From positions 62,001 to 126,000 of the forward strand of contig NZ_JAIUCZ020000013.1 in the NCBI RefSeq assembly GCF_020176955.2: a stretch of DNA of 64,000 nt. The letters are read 5' to 3'. This DNA is from Nocardia sp. alder85J (GTDB taxonomy: Bacteria; Actinomycetota; Actinomycetes; Mycobacteriales; Mycobacteriaceae). This document shows positions 31,592 through 40,190 of this stretch, piece after piece (position 1 is the stretch's first letter; each line of letters starts with the position of its first letter). The position numbers and the translations under genes were made by a program. Below the pieces are notes generated by a model. It worked only from the letters and a program-made list of their open reading frames with translations. It was not told the origin of the DNA and searched no databases.

Positions 31592-31806
31592 TCTGGTCTC
31601 GCTCGGTACACACCGCGGAGCCGAATTCGGCGCCGGATCGCGTCAACGCCCGACAGAGCGACGCTCTTCCTCCCCGCTGGCCGTGGGGTGACGAGGCAAC
31701 GATTCTCGTCGCTGCACAGGTTACCGCATCCGAGGTGAGCGTTCGGAATGATGCTCTGGACGGTGGTCGTGCCCGGTGGAGGCGGAGACTCGTTCCGGCA
31801 CGGCGG

Positions 31807-32700
31807 TCAGGACGGGAGGCTGTCGGCCCGCGGCGCCCGGCCGACATCGTCGATGGCGGTCATGGTGGTGGCCCATTCCGCGAGCAGTCGCAGTCGTTCG
31901 TCGCTGGGTGTGCCGGGTTCGGCGGTGTAGGCGAACAGGGTCAGGCCCGGATCGGCGGGCAGTTCCAGGGCCTCGTAGGTGAGTTCGAGCTCACCGACGA
32001 TGCGGTGGTGCAACCGCTTGCGGCCGGTGCGGTGGAAGCGGACGTTGTGCGCGGCCCACCGGGTGCGGAATTCCTCACTGCGCGTGGCCAATTCGCCGAT
32101 CAGATCCATCAGGGCGCGATTGTGCGGGCTGCGACCGGCATAGCTGCGCAGCACCGCGACGATATCGGCCGCGACGTCCTCCCACTCGGGGTAGTACGCC
32201 CGCGCGGCCGGATCGAGGAAGACGAAGCGCGCGGTATTGGCCGGCCGGATCGGGCTGGCCAGAATGTCCGAATACAGGGCCCGGCCCCTCTCGTTGGCGG
32301 CGACGAAATCCATCCGCTCGTTGCGGATCCATGCCGGGGCGCCGACGGCGTCCAGGAACCGTTGCAGGCTGGGCCGGATCTGGGTGGCCGCGGTGCGCCG
32401 GCGCGGCACCGGTCTGCTGTTGGCCGCGCGGGCGAGATCGAACAAATGTGCGTACTCGGCCTCGTCGAGCTGCAATGCCCCGGCGATCGCGGCCAGCACC
32501 TCGTCGGAGACGCCGCTGAGGTTGCCGCGTTCCAGCTTCACGTAGTAATCGATGCTGACTCCGGCCAGCAGTGCCACCTCCTCGCGGCGCAGCCCGGGGA
32601 CCCGGCGATTGGTGCCGTGCCGGGGTAGATCGGCCTGCTCCGGGGTGATCCTCGCCCGGCGAGAACGGAGAAACTCCCGGACCTCCGAGCGGTTGTCCAT
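31807..32700 (-). CDS. XRE-family regulator with MmyB-like ligand domain
   Basis: This 297-residue protein has an N-terminal lambda-repressor-type HTH (LRREEVALLAGVSIDYYVKLERGNLSGVSDEVLAAIAGALQL) and a C-terminal MmyB-like PAS domain. Its blocks are AWIRNERMDFVAANERGRALY, FLDPAARAYYPEWEDVAADIVAVLR and LELPADPGLTLFAYTAEPG. Members of this very common actinobacterial group bind fatty acids or other ligands and usually control an adjacent oxidoreductase. The 3' neighbour is a Fic gene; upstream on the same strand is a siderophore-interacting protein. Confidence 0.92.
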   Translation of the reverse strand: MDNRSEVREFLRSRRARITPEQADLPRHGTNRRVPGLRREEVALLAGVSIDYYVKLERGNLSGVSDEVLAAIAGALQLDEAEYAHLFDLARAANSRPVPRRRTAATQIRPSLQRFLDAVGAPAWIRNERMDFVAANERGRALYSDILASPIRPANTARFVFLDPAARAYYPEWEDVAADIVAVLRSYAGRSPHNRALMDLIGELATRSEEFRTRWAAHNVRFHRTGRKRLHHRIVGELELTYEALELPADPGLTLFAYTAEPGTPSDERLRLLAEWATTMTAIDDVGRAPRADSLPS

Positions 32701-32739
32701 GACTCCACGCTACGACCGATCCGCCCCTGCCGGGAGGGT

Positions 32740-32756
32740 CTGCCGGTACCCGGCAG
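32740..32756. promoter_or_regulatory. 17-bp palindrome upstream of the XRE gene
   Basis: CTGCCGG-N3-CCGGCAG lies between the stop of the SIP gene and the start of the XRE gene. It could be the XRE operator or a terminator for the upstream operon; sequence alone does not decide. Confidence 0.4.
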
Positions 32757-32777
32757 CCCGCGGGCAACCGGCCGCCG

Positions 32778-33581
32778 TCAGTCCATGCCGCGGCGGCCGG
32801 GGGTCCAGAACGGCTTGGTACGGATCGCGCGCCGGGGCCAGTTGCGCTCGTGCACAAGGTGTTTGGAGATCAGCTGGATGGTGCGTGCCTCACCGGCCAG
32901 GTAGGCCGCGCCCGGCTCGTCCGGCAGGTCGAGTGCGCGCACGGCGGTGAGCAGGATCTCCGAGGAGGCGGCGGAGGCGGACCCGCGCAGCGGCTGGGCC
33001 AGGGTGGCGGCGCGGTGCAGAGGCAGTCGGTCGGCCTCGGTCGCGGTCTCGATCGCGCCGTGGACGGGCACGTGCGAGGGCACCGTGCGCAGCATCGGGC
33101 CGAAGGCGACCGCGGCGGTCTCCTCACCGGCGAACAGGTGGTAGGGCGCATCGTCGCGCAGGGTGAACGAACCCTCGGGGCCGCGGAAGCGCACCTCCTG
33201 GCCGACCCGTGCGGTACGGCCCCAGCGCGCGCCCGGACCGTCGCCGTGGTCCAGCACGCACAGGTGCAGCTCACCGGCATCCGGGTCGTGATGCCACACC
33301 GAATAGGTGCGCAGGTCACCCATCCGGGACAGCGCGCTGCCGCCCTCCCCGTCGCCGGTGGCGATCCGGACCTGCTGGCCGGGAATCCAGGTCAGTTCCC
33401 GCACCTGCGGCCCGCCCAGCCGGATGCGGGTGGTGCGGGCGGCGATCTGCTCGGTCTCCAGCACGTGCGCGGTGTGGAGGAACCGGTCGAGTAGCCGGTC
33501 ACCGAGGGTGCGCGACCGTCGTCCGGAGGACGGCTGCTCGGGGGCTTCGGGGGTTTGCGCGGGATTACCGGGATGCGCCAT
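32778..33581 (-). CDS. Siderophore-interacting protein (FAD-dependent ferric reductase, ViuB/YqjH-like)
   Basis: This 267-residue protein starts at ATG 33581, with GAAGG seven bases upstream; ATG 33608 would overlap the PadR stop. The FAD-binding domain has GDLRTYSVWHHDPDAGELHLCVLDHGDGPGARW. The C-terminal NADPH-binding SIP domain has YLAGEARTIQLISKHLVHERNWPRRAIRTKPFWTPGR with the family's KPFW-type end. It reduces Fe(III)-siderophore complexes in the cytoplasm. It is the second gene of an operon led by a PadR regulator, as in the enteric yqjI-yqjH pair. Confidence 0.9.
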   Translation of the reverse strand: MAHPGNPAQTPEAPEQPSSGRRSRTLGDRLLDRFLHTAHVLETEQIAARTTRIRLGGPQVRELTWIPGQQVRIATGDGEGGSALSRMGDLRTYSVWHHDPDAGELHLCVLDHGDGPGARWGRTARVGQEVRFRGPEGSFTLRDDAPYHLFAGEETAAVAFGPMLRTVPSHVPVHGAIETATEADRLPLHRAATLAQPLRGSASAASSEILLTAVRALDLPDEPGAAYLAGEARTIQLISKHLVHERNWPRRAIRTKPFWTPGRRGMD

Positions 33582-33604
33582 GGGAATACCTTCGCTCGGG
33601 GTGA

Positions 33605-34186
33605 TCATTCGCCGCGCCGGCCGCGTTGCCGGCGGTGATGCTGATGGTGTTGGTGATGCAGTCGTTTGACGTCGGCCTTCACCTGCTGGAGTTCGCGGGT
33701 CGCCGCGGCGAGCACATCGCGGACCTGATCGACGACCGCGGGGTCGCCGTGGGCGTGCACGATGGTCGAGACGGCCGTCTTGAACAGCCGCAACGCGGGC
33801 CCGATGATCTCGGCGGCGTCCGGATCCCGGAACATGCCCCATTCGCCACGCTCGGTGGCGCGGGCCCAGATCCGGTCGATGTCCTCGCCGTGCTCGCCGA
33901 CCTCGGCCAGCCCGGTCGGGGTGGGGTGGAAAACCTTTCGCCCACTGTCGATCTCGAGCCGGACCAGACCCTCGTCCTCGAGCTGTTGCAGGGTCGGGTA
34001 GACCGCCCCCGCACTCGGCCGGTAGGCCCCGCCGCAGCGCTGCTCCAGCCTGGACATCAGCTCGTAGCCGTGCCCCGGCGCCTCGGCGACCAGCGCCAGT
34101 AGCGCCAGCCGTAGTTCGCCGGGGCCGAAGAATCGACCGGCCCCCGGGCCGATGCCACCGAGATCGGCGGGACGTCGCGGACTCAC
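33605..34186 (-). CDS. PadR-family regulator with His-rich C-terminus (YqjI-like)
   Basis: This 193-residue protein has the PadR winged helix GELRLALLALVAEAPGHGYELMSRLEQ with GAVYPTLQQLEDEGLVR. The C-terminal tail is RLHHQHHQHHRRQRG, a plausible metal sensor. Enteric YqjI is a nickel/iron-responsive PadR protein that represses the ferric reductase gene yqjH; here the next gene is a SIP ferric reductase. A perfect 16-bp palindrome lies 11 bases upstream of the start. Confidence 0.9.
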   Translation of the reverse strand: MSPRRPADLGGIGPGAGRFFGPGELRLALLALVAEAPGHGYELMSRLEQRCGGAYRPSAGAVYPTLQQLEDEGLVRLEIDSGRKVFHPTPTGLAEVGEHGEDIDRIWARATERGEWGMFRDPDAAEIIGPALRLFKTAVSTIVHAHGDPAVVDQVRDVLAAATRELQQVKADVKRLHHQHHQHHRRQRGRRGE

Positions 34187-34196
34187 TGTCCCAAGT

Positions 34197-34212
34197 TATA
34201 TCTTAAGATATA
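34197..34212. promoter_or_regulatory. PadR operator, perfect 16-bp palindrome
   Basis: TATATCTTAAGATATA is strikingly AT-rich against this genome and sits immediately upstream of the PadR start. It is the likely autoregulatory site controlling PadR and the ferric reductase. Confidence 0.75.
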
Positions 34213-34388
34213 GCGGAAGCAAGAGGTTCCCGGATCGGCCACCGGCGCCGCAGGGTGGCTTCGTGCTGTCGGTGACACCTCGAATGATCCGTCCGGGATT
34301 CGGTGTCCGCACCTGCCAGGCGCGGATCCTCCCGCCGCATGATTCCTCGATCGGCGGGTGCTCGCACCGAATGTGTTGCCCGGCAAGG

Positions 34389-35891
34389 CTATCGGGGCAG
34401 AGCCGAGTTCCGGTGGCCGGTGGCCGCGGCGACCGGGCCGACCCAGGTCGTCAATGCTGTTTCCGGGGTGTCCGCGGGATCGTCGGTGGCCCAGGCGACA
34501 TGGCCGTCGGGCCGGACGAGTACGGCGGCCGGAGTGGTGATCTCACCGAGGCCCGGCACCGTCCAGTGGGTGGCGTCGCACCGGGCGTCGACCTGGTCCA
34601 CCCGGTCCTGCCATCCGGTGATCGGCACCCGAGTCCCGTTGAGCGACAGCAGTATCGGGTGTCCGGAGCGCAGCAGCGGGTGTATCCGAGTGGGGGCGCC
34701 GGAGACGGTGAGGTCGGCATCCGGGACGCGATGGCCGGACAGCGGATGGTCGTCGCCGGTGTCGTAGCGGATGTCCAGCCCGGAGAGCATGTGGCCCAGT
34801 CGATTCCGTACCTCGCCGAGGTCGAGCAGCCCGGCCAGGGTGTCGCGCAGCGCCTCGGCGTGCGGGCCCGGCCGCAGCAGCGCGGTCTGGGCGCGGGTGT
34901 TGTGCAGGACGCGGGCGGCCACCGGGCGGCGCTCGCGATCGTAGGTGTCCAGCAGTGATCCGACGCCGTCGCGCAGCACGGCCGCGAGTTTCCAGCCGAG
35001 ATTGGCGGCGTCCTGTACGCCGGTGTTCAACCCCTGTCCGCCCGCCGGATAGTGGGTGTGGGCGGCGTCGCCGGCCAGCAGCACCCGGCCGGCGCGGTAG
35101 CGGTCGGCGAGCCGGGCCGCATCGCCGAACTGCGAAACCCAGCGCGGGCTGTGCATTCCGTAGTCGGTGCCCGCGACTTCGCGGAAGTCGGCGCGGAACC
35201 GCTCGAAATCGGGTGGGTCGGCCGGGTCGATCACGCGATCGTGGCGCTGCACCATCAACCGGAACCAGCCGGGCTGCAACGGAATCACCGAGAAGTCGCC
35301 GGGGCCGCGCCGCCGCGTCAGCACCCATTCGGCGGGCGGGTCGGTGAGTTCGGCGTCGCAGATCATGCCGGCCATGGTGGCGTCGGTGCCCGAGAAGCCG
35401 ATTCCGGCCAGCTTCCGCACGGTACTGTGGCCGCCGTCGCAGCCGACCAGGTAACGGGCCCGGATCGACTCGCCGCCGTCGATGCGGACCTCGACACCGT
35501 CGGCGTCCTGCTCGAATCCGGTGATCGCCGCCGACCAGCGCACCGGCGCGCCCGATTCGGCGGCGTACGTGTCCAGCTGGTTTTCCAGCACGGTCTGGGT
35601 GAGGGCCAGCCCGTACGGGTAGCGGGTGGCGAGGCCACCGACATCCATGCGCAGTCCCGCGAAATGACCGGCGCCCTCGAAGATCCGGCCGTGCGGCAGC
35701 AGACGATCCAGGATGCCGCGCTGATCGAAGATCTCCATCGTCCGCGCGCCGATCCCGCCCGCGCGCGACTGCCCGGCCCGCTGCGGCAGCGCGTCGAGCA
35801 ACACCACGCCGATCCCGGCCGTCCGCAGTTCACAGCCCAGCGTCAACCCGGTCGGCCCGGCCCCCGCGATCACCACATCGGTCGTTTCCAT
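34389..35891 (-). CDS. FAD-dependent aromatic monooxygenase (RIFMO/PgaE-like)
   Basis: This 500-residue class A flavoprotein hydroxylase starts at ATG 35891, with GGAGG five bases upstream. FAD motifs are DVVIAGAGPTGLTLGCELR, YLVGCDGGHSTVRKLAG and GRVLLAGDAAHTHYPAGGQ, followed by a thioredoxin-like C-terminal domain. The stretch HSPRWVSQFGDAARLADRYRAGR and the domain layout resemble rifampicin monooxygenase (Rox) of Nocardia and polyketide hydroxylases. The substrate is not proven. A TetR-type palindrome lies in the promoter. Confidence 0.9.
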   Translation of the reverse strand: METTDVVIAGAGPTGLTLGCELRTAGIGVVLLDALPQRAGQSRAGGIGARTMEIFDQRGILDRLLPHGRIFEGAGHFAGLRMDVGGLATRYPYGLALTQTVLENQLDTYAAESGAPVRWSAAITGFEQDADGVEVRIDGGESIRARYLVGCDGGHSTVRKLAGIGFSGTDATMAGMICDAELTDPPAEWVLTRRRGPGDFSVIPLQPGWFRLMVQRHDRVIDPADPPDFERFRADFREVAGTDYGMHSPRWVSQFGDAARLADRYRAGRVLLAGDAAHTHYPAGGQGLNTGVQDAANLGWKLAAVLRDGVGSLLDTYDRERRPVAARVLHNTRAQTALLRPGPHAEALRDTLAGLLDLGEVRNRLGHMLSGLDIRYDTGDDHPLSGHRVPDADLTVSGAPTRIHPLLRSGHPILLSLNGTRVPITGWQDRVDQVDARCDATHWTVPGLGEITTPAAVLVRPDGHVAWATDDPADTPETALTTWVGPVAAATGHRNSALPR

Positions 35892-35912
35892 GCACGCCTC
35901 CGTCTCACCGTT

Positions 35913-35927
35913 GTGAACATTGTTCAC
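35913..35927. promoter_or_regulatory. Palindrome upstream of the aromatic monooxygenase
   Basis: GTGAAC-N3-GTTCAC, a perfect dyad, lies 22 bases before the start codon. It looks like a TetR-type site; no adjacent TetR gene is present, so control may be in trans. Confidence 0.55.
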
Positions 35928-36129
35928 CACGCGAGAGGTTAGGCCGGTGGGCTCGACCCGTCAATCGAGCCCGCCCCGGCGGGCCGAAAGCCGCGAGCGG
36001 CATCGGCGGCTGTCGTGCCCCGATCGGCCCGGCCTTGCCGCTCGGTGCCACCGCACCGGCGGCGCGCCGAATTATATTGTGCTGGTGCATGTTCGACGCA
36101 TCGTGTGGATTGTTCGCCGGGAGGGCCGG

Positions 36130-37167
36130 TCAGTCGCCCAGGGCCCGGATCAGGTCGATGCCCCGGCCGAGGTTGTCCAGGCGGGCCGCGAGTGTCGCAC
36201 CGGCGGGGTAGAGGCGGACGGTGTCGACGCCGGTGGAGCGCCAGGTGCGCAGCCGGTCGCGGACCATCGCCTCGGTGCCGATCAGGGTGGTGGCCAGGAC
36301 CATGTCGTCGGTGATCAACTCGGTCGCGCCGGACCGGTCGCCGGACTGCCAGCGTTCGCGGACCGCGGCCGCGACCCCGGCCCAGCCCTGGCGGCTGTAG
36401 GCGGCGTTGTAGAAATTGGTGGCGCCGGAGCCCATACCGCCGAGGGAGAAGGCCAGTTCCTTCTTGCGGCCGCGCACGACCTCGGCGAGCCGGTCCTCGG
36501 GCACGATGTCGATCTCCGCGCCCTGGCAGATGTCGAGGTCGGCGCGGTCGCGGCCGGCGCGGGCCAGTCCGGTGTCGAGATGGTCGAAATAGGCCGCCGC
36601 ACCCTCCGGGACGAAACTGGTGCCCAGCCAGCCGTCCGCGATCTCGCCGGTGAGTTCCAGCATGCGCGGCGACAGGGTGGCGAGGTAGATCGGCACCGCG
36701 ACCGGGTCCAGGCTCAGCCGCATCGGACGGCCCTCGCCGCCGGGCAGCGGGATGGTGAAATGCTTTCCGCTGTAGGCGATCTTCTCACCGGTGGCGGCCG
36801 CGCGGACGATCTCGACGGTCTCCCGCATCCGGGTCAGCGGGCGCGCGAACGGGATGCCGTGCAGGCCCTCCATCACCTGCGGCCCGGAGGCGCCGAGGCC
36901 GAGCAGGAAACGACCGCCGGACAACCGCGACAGGGTCATCGCGGTCTGGGCGATGGTCACAGGGGAGCGGGTGCCGAGCTGGATCACCCCGGAGCCCAGC
37001 AGGATTCGTTCGGTGCGGGCGGCCAGCCAGCCGAGCGGGGAGGGCGCGTCGGCGCCCCACGCCTCGGCCACCCAGCAGATGTCCAGGCTCAATTTCTCGG
37101 CCTCGAGCACGAATTCGGCGGTTTCGCGCCAGTCGCCGGACGCCTCGACCGTCGTCGCCGTCCGCAT
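36130..37167 (-). CDS. LLM-class flavin/F420-dependent oxidoreductase
   Basis: This 345-residue luciferase-like TIM barrel starts at ATG 37167, overlapping the upstream SRPBCC stop by one base (TGATG). Typical blocks are SLDICWVAEAWGADAPSPLGWLA, GSGVIQLGTRSPVTIAQTAMTL and GGRFLLGLGASGPQVMEGLHG (5,10-methylenetetrahydromethanopterin reductase-like group). Translational coupling to the SRPBCC gene suggests they act on the same, probably polyketide- or lipid-like, substrate. Confidence 0.9.
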   Translation of the reverse strand: MRTATTVEASGDWRETAEFVLEAEKLSLDICWVAEAWGADAPSPLGWLAARTERILLGSGVIQLGTRSPVTIAQTAMTLSRLSGGRFLLGLGASGPQVMEGLHGIPFARPLTRMRETVEIVRAAATGEKIAYSGKHFTIPLPGGEGRPMRLSLDPVAVPIYLATLSPRMLELTGEIADGWLGTSFVPEGAAAYFDHLDTGLARAGRDRADLDICQGAEIDIVPEDRLAEVVRGRKKELAFSLGGMGSGATNFYNAAYSRQGWAGVAAAVRERWQSGDRSGATELITDDMVLATTLIGTEAMVRDRLRTWRSTGVDTVRLYPAGATLAARLDNLGRGIDLIRALGD

Positions 37168-37679
37168 CACGATCCCTGCTCCAGCAGCCGCTTGATCCCG
37201 GCGAGGTTCGACTCGATGCCGCGCTCGAATTCGCGCAGCCGGACGAACACGATCTTCTCCTCCTTCTCGGGCATGGCGTCGATGGCGAAGCTCAGGCCCG
37301 ATCGTGCCGGGCCCATCTGCATCCACTGTTCCAGCACGGTGCCGGTGCCCTCGGGCCGCAGCGTGAATCGCCACACGCTGGAGGGATGTTCGGGATCGCC
37401 GACGGCCCAGGCGAAACATTGCGGCGCCCGGTAGTCGACGATGGTGCTGGTCGTCTCCCAGCTGCCGAGCGCCTCGTGCGCGCTGCGCCCGACGAACCGG
37501 CCGCCCACCCGCGGGGCCTCGGCCCCGTCGAGCCACCGCACCTCCTGGAGTTCGGCGCTGAGGGTGGGCATGAGCCCGATATCGCTCACCCGCTCCCACA
37601 CCCGCTCCGGCGGCGCCTCGATATAGGTCTCCGCCGCCACGGTCGGGGTGTCGGCATACCGTGCCCCGGTCCATTCCAT
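37167..37679 (-). CDS. SRPBCC (START/Bet v1-like) family protein
   Basis: This 170-residue hydrophobic-ligand-binding fold begins with ETYIEAPPERVWERVSDIGLMPTLSAELQEVRWLDGAEAPRVGGRF, the polyketide cyclase/dehydrase signature. It is the first gene of a two-gene operon with the LLM oxidoreductase. The divergent HxlR gene at 37770 shares its promoter region. Confidence 0.9.
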   Translation of the reverse strand: MEWTGARYADTPTVAAETYIEAPPERVWERVSDIGLMPTLSAELQEVRWLDGAEAPRVGGRFVGRSAHEALGSWETTSTIVDYRAPQCFAWAVGDPEHPSSVWRFTLRPEGTGTVLEQWMQMGPARSGLSFAIDAMPEKEEKIVFVRLREFERGIESNLAGIKRLLEQGS

Positions 37680-37737
37680 GGCGCACTCCTTTCACCAGCT
37701 TCGTCGACAGTTCCCCCTCAGGTTAGCTCTACCTGCT

Positions 37738-37756
37738 GAGTCCAAAGAATAGACTC
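37738..37756. promoter_or_regulatory. Inverted repeat between SRPBCC and HxlR genes
   Basis: GAGTC-N9-GACTC lies 13 bases before the HxlR start, in an AT-richer stretch. It is a probable HxlR operator controlling both directions. Confidence 0.5.
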
Positions 37757-37769
37757 GTACAATTGCGTC

Positions 37770-38294
37770 ATGAAACGCACGTCTTTCGGGAACTGGCCCT
37801 GCTCGGTGGCCCGGGCGCTGGACCTGGTCGGCGACACCTGGACACCGCTGGTGCTGCGGGAGGCGTTCTACGGCATCCGCCGCTTCGACGACTTCCAGCA
37901 GGAACTGGGCATCGCCCGCACCACCCTGGCCGACCGGCTGGCGCGGCTCGTCGACGCCGGTCTGCTGGAGAAACACGTCTACGACACGGCCCCGATCCGG
38001 CACGAATACCTGCTCACCGAGCCCGGCCGGGACTTCTACGGGGTGCTGCTGGCCCTCACCGCCTGGGGCGACCGCTGGTTGTCCGGGGAGGCCGGTCCGC
38101 CGGTCGCCACCCGCCACGACACCTGCGGCCACGACACCGGCGCCGAGGTGGTCTGCTCCCACTGCGGGCAAGCCCTGACCTGGGCCGAGGTCACCCCCCG
38201 CCCCGGCCCCGGCTACCCGCCGAAACTGTTGAGCCGCCCCGACATTCGCCGCCGCTTCCACCTCGACCCGGAACCGGTCGCGGGCGCGCACTGA
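37770..38294 (+). CDS. HxlR-family regulator with C-terminal zinc-ribbon-like cysteines
   Basis: This 174-residue protein has the HxlR winged helix CSVARALDLVGDTWTPLVLREAFYGIRRFDDFQQELGIARTTLADRL. The C-terminal extension has HDTCGHDTGAEVVCSHCGQALTW, with Cys and His spaced like a small zinc ribbon. It is divergent from the SRPBCC-LLM operon, its likely target. Confidence 0.9.
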   Translation: MKRTSFGNWPCSVARALDLVGDTWTPLVLREAFYGIRRFDDFQQELGIARTTLADRLARLVDAGLLEKHVYDTAPIRHEYLLTEPGRDFYGVLLALTAWGDRWLSGEAGPPVATRHDTCGHDTGAEVVCSHCGQALTWAEVTPRPGPGYPPKLLSRPDIRRRFHLDPEPVAGAH

Positions 38295-38384
38295 GTGACC
38301 GGTGCCCCGGCCGGTGACGGTCGGCTGCCGGTCGACCGTGCCGAGGGCGGCCGTCGGTTCGCGGTCGGCGCGGACAGCCGCCGA

Positions 38385-39014
38385 TCAGCTGTCGGCGGGG
38401 GTGACCAGGGCGATGGCGGCGGCGACGGCTACGTCGGTGATGGTGGTGATGTCGTCGCCGGATTCGACGGTGGAGGCGATGAGTTCGCGGAAGCCGCCGT
38501 AGAGCACGGTGGCCAGTTGCCGGGTCGGGGGCGCGATGCCGGCGGACTCGAATCCGACTGTGCCGGTGAGGCTCCGGATGAGACCGATGAACGCTTCGGC
38601 GGTGTCGCGATGCAGTTGCCGGGCGGCGTCACCGAGGGCGGGGGTGTCGCGGATCCAGGACAGGGTCACCGAGGGGTCCTGGCGGGACGACTCGATCCAG
38701 GCCTCGACCGCCTGCCGCACCTGAGTACGCCACGGGGCCGACGGGTCCGGTGCGGCCGCGATGGCCTGGATGGTCTCGCGGTTGCGTTCGGACAGCAGTG
38801 CGACGAAACAGTCCTGCTTACTGCTGAAGTGCTCGTAGAAGGTGCGCCGCGAGGTGCGCGCGCCGCGGACCACGTCGGCCACCGTGGTGTCCCGGTAGCC
38901 GCGCTCGCGGACGGTGTCGGCCATCGCGTCCAGCAGACGGCGCCGGAATCCGGACTCGGTGTCCGGCGCCGGTGGGTCCGGTGCGGCGCGGGTGTCGGGT
39001 TCGGCGGGGCTCAC
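38385..39014 (-). CDS. TetR-family transcriptional regulator
   Basis: From GTG 39014 the protein has 209 residues. TACGCT seven bases upstream could be the -10 of a leaderless message; ATG 39074 is an upstream alternative. The HTH is TTVADVVRGARTSRRTFYEHFSSKQDCFVALL. It lies just downstream of a P450/monooxygenase remnant on the same strand, so its former target may have been lost. Confidence 0.87.
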   Translation of the reverse strand: MSPAEPDTRAAPDPPAPDTESGFRRRLLDAMADTVRERGYRDTTVADVVRGARTSRRTFYEHFSSKQDCFVALLSERNRETIQAIAAAPDPSAPWRTQVRQAVEAWIESSRQDPSVTLSWIRDTPALGDAARQLHRDTAEAFIGLIRSLTGTVGFESAGIAPPTRQLATVLYGGFRELIASTVESGDDITTITDVAVAAAIALVTPADS

Positions 39015-39077
39015 GGTCGTCAGCGTAGTGGCCGGTGCCCGGACCGGCGCATCGTGCCCGCGAACGTCGAGCATGGT

Positions 39078-39657
39078 TCAGGATGCGGGGACGGTCGCCG
39101 AACCGAAGCGCAGGGCGCCGTCGTCGATGCGTCCGTGCCGCAGTGTGACCCACGTCCTGGGCACAGTTCATGCCCAGCCGCCACGAACCCGCCTTCGGGA
39201 AGCGGTCGACGGCCCGCAGCACGTATCCGGCCTGGAAATCCAGCAGCGGGGTCGGCGCGACCGCCGGATCCGGTTGCGGCACAGCGTAGTCCCGGCCGTG
39301 ATCGGCCAGGTGCCGCAGCAGGCGGCAGACGAACTCAGCGACCAGGTCGGCCTTCAGCGACCAGCCGCCGCCGCACCTCCGGATGCCGCCGCAGCCGCTC
39401 CACCGTCCAGGCCAGGGTGGTGGCGGTGGTCTCGTGCCCCGCGGTGAGCAGCGTGAGCAGTTCGTCGGCGAGGTGGCCGCGGCTCATCGCGGTCCCGTCG
39501 TCGTACCGGGCCTGCGACAACATCGCCAGCACGTCGTCCCGCTCGCCGAGGCGCGGGTCCGCGGCCGCGCACTCGATCAGCCGGCCAGCAACACCTGCGC
39601 TCCCTGCGCGACCCTGGGCGACGTGGGCCCGCCCGGCAGCTCCCCGACCCCGTTCAT
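39078..39657 (-). pseudogene. Chimeric remnant: cytochrome P450 fused by deletion to a flavin monooxygenase C-terminus
   Basis: The remnant keeps an intact start (ATG 39657, GGAGG five bases upstream) and a P450 N-terminus beginning MNGVGELPGGPTSPRVAQG. A frameshift and a missing block follow. Then comes the P450 I-helix region (RYDDGTAMSRGHLADELL and LTAGHETTATTLAWTVERL). The sequence then jumps into the C-terminus of a flavin-containing monooxygenase (LKADLVAEFVCRLLRHLADH, then FQAGYVLRAVDRFPKAG). It has another small gap and a one-base shift before ending HGRIDDGALRFGSATVPAS. The 11-base sequence CTGGTCGCTGA occurs on both sides of the P450/FMO junction, consistent with a slipped deletion. 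Confidence 0.75.
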
Positions 39658-40190
39658 CCGTACCTCCGATACGTGGTACTTCTATGTACCGCCCAACGGT
39701 TCGCGTAGGTACCAACCGTGGTGGGACCGAAATGGTGCCGACGTTCCGGAACCATTCTCTGCGCGGCCGGCCACCCGGCGGACGGATCGAATACTTTGCT
39801 CGCGAGAACCGCTGCCGGGTGCTATCTGCCACGTGCGTGCCGTACGCCCGGGTAATGAGTGGGCCCAGTCGTGGCGACCAAATCCGGAACCGTTCCCGCG
39901 GCGGTGTGCCGCATCGCCGATTTCCGGCGGAAGCCGGGTGAACGGCCCGGTCGACGCGCTGCTGTGTGCCTCGGATTGCAATTGCACCGAAACGGGGCGG
40001 CGCCTGTCCGGTCACTCCGATCGGAATTGTTCCGCGGATATCCCGTGCGGGGTTTCGATCACTCCGGACCGGGTTCTCCGACCAGCCGGTGCGTATGTGA
40101 ATGGCGCGAGTGAGCCGGGGTTTGGCACGGGCCGATATGCTGCGCTAATGTATTTACCTGTCTGGGTCATACGTACCGAAGGGGTAGTAC
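39658..40190. other. Non-coding stretch before lsr2
   Basis: About 530 bases without a convincing gene. It begins with repeated GTACC elements: GGTAC-N6-GTACC at 39675-39690 and GGTACC at 39708-39713. The rest is lower in GC than the surroundings and probably holds the lsr2 promoter. I see no RNA gene. Confidence 0.5.

Noticed and set aside
34389..35891. Assignment as rifampicin monooxygenase (rox)
   Set aside because: Similarity in motifs and layout is clear, but the same features occur in many polyketide and phenol hydroxylases; resistance function cannot be asserted.
36130..37695. A 521-residue minus-strand frame as one long protein
   Set aside because: The first 175 residues are the shadow of the SRPBCC gene; the LLM enzyme has its own ATG at 37167 overlapping the SRPBCC stop.
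37720..37738. Possible IdeR box upstream of the SRPBCC operon
   Set aside because: TCAGGTTAGCTCTACCTGC matches only about 12 of 19 consensus bases and lacks symmetry in the centre, and the genes have no iron link.
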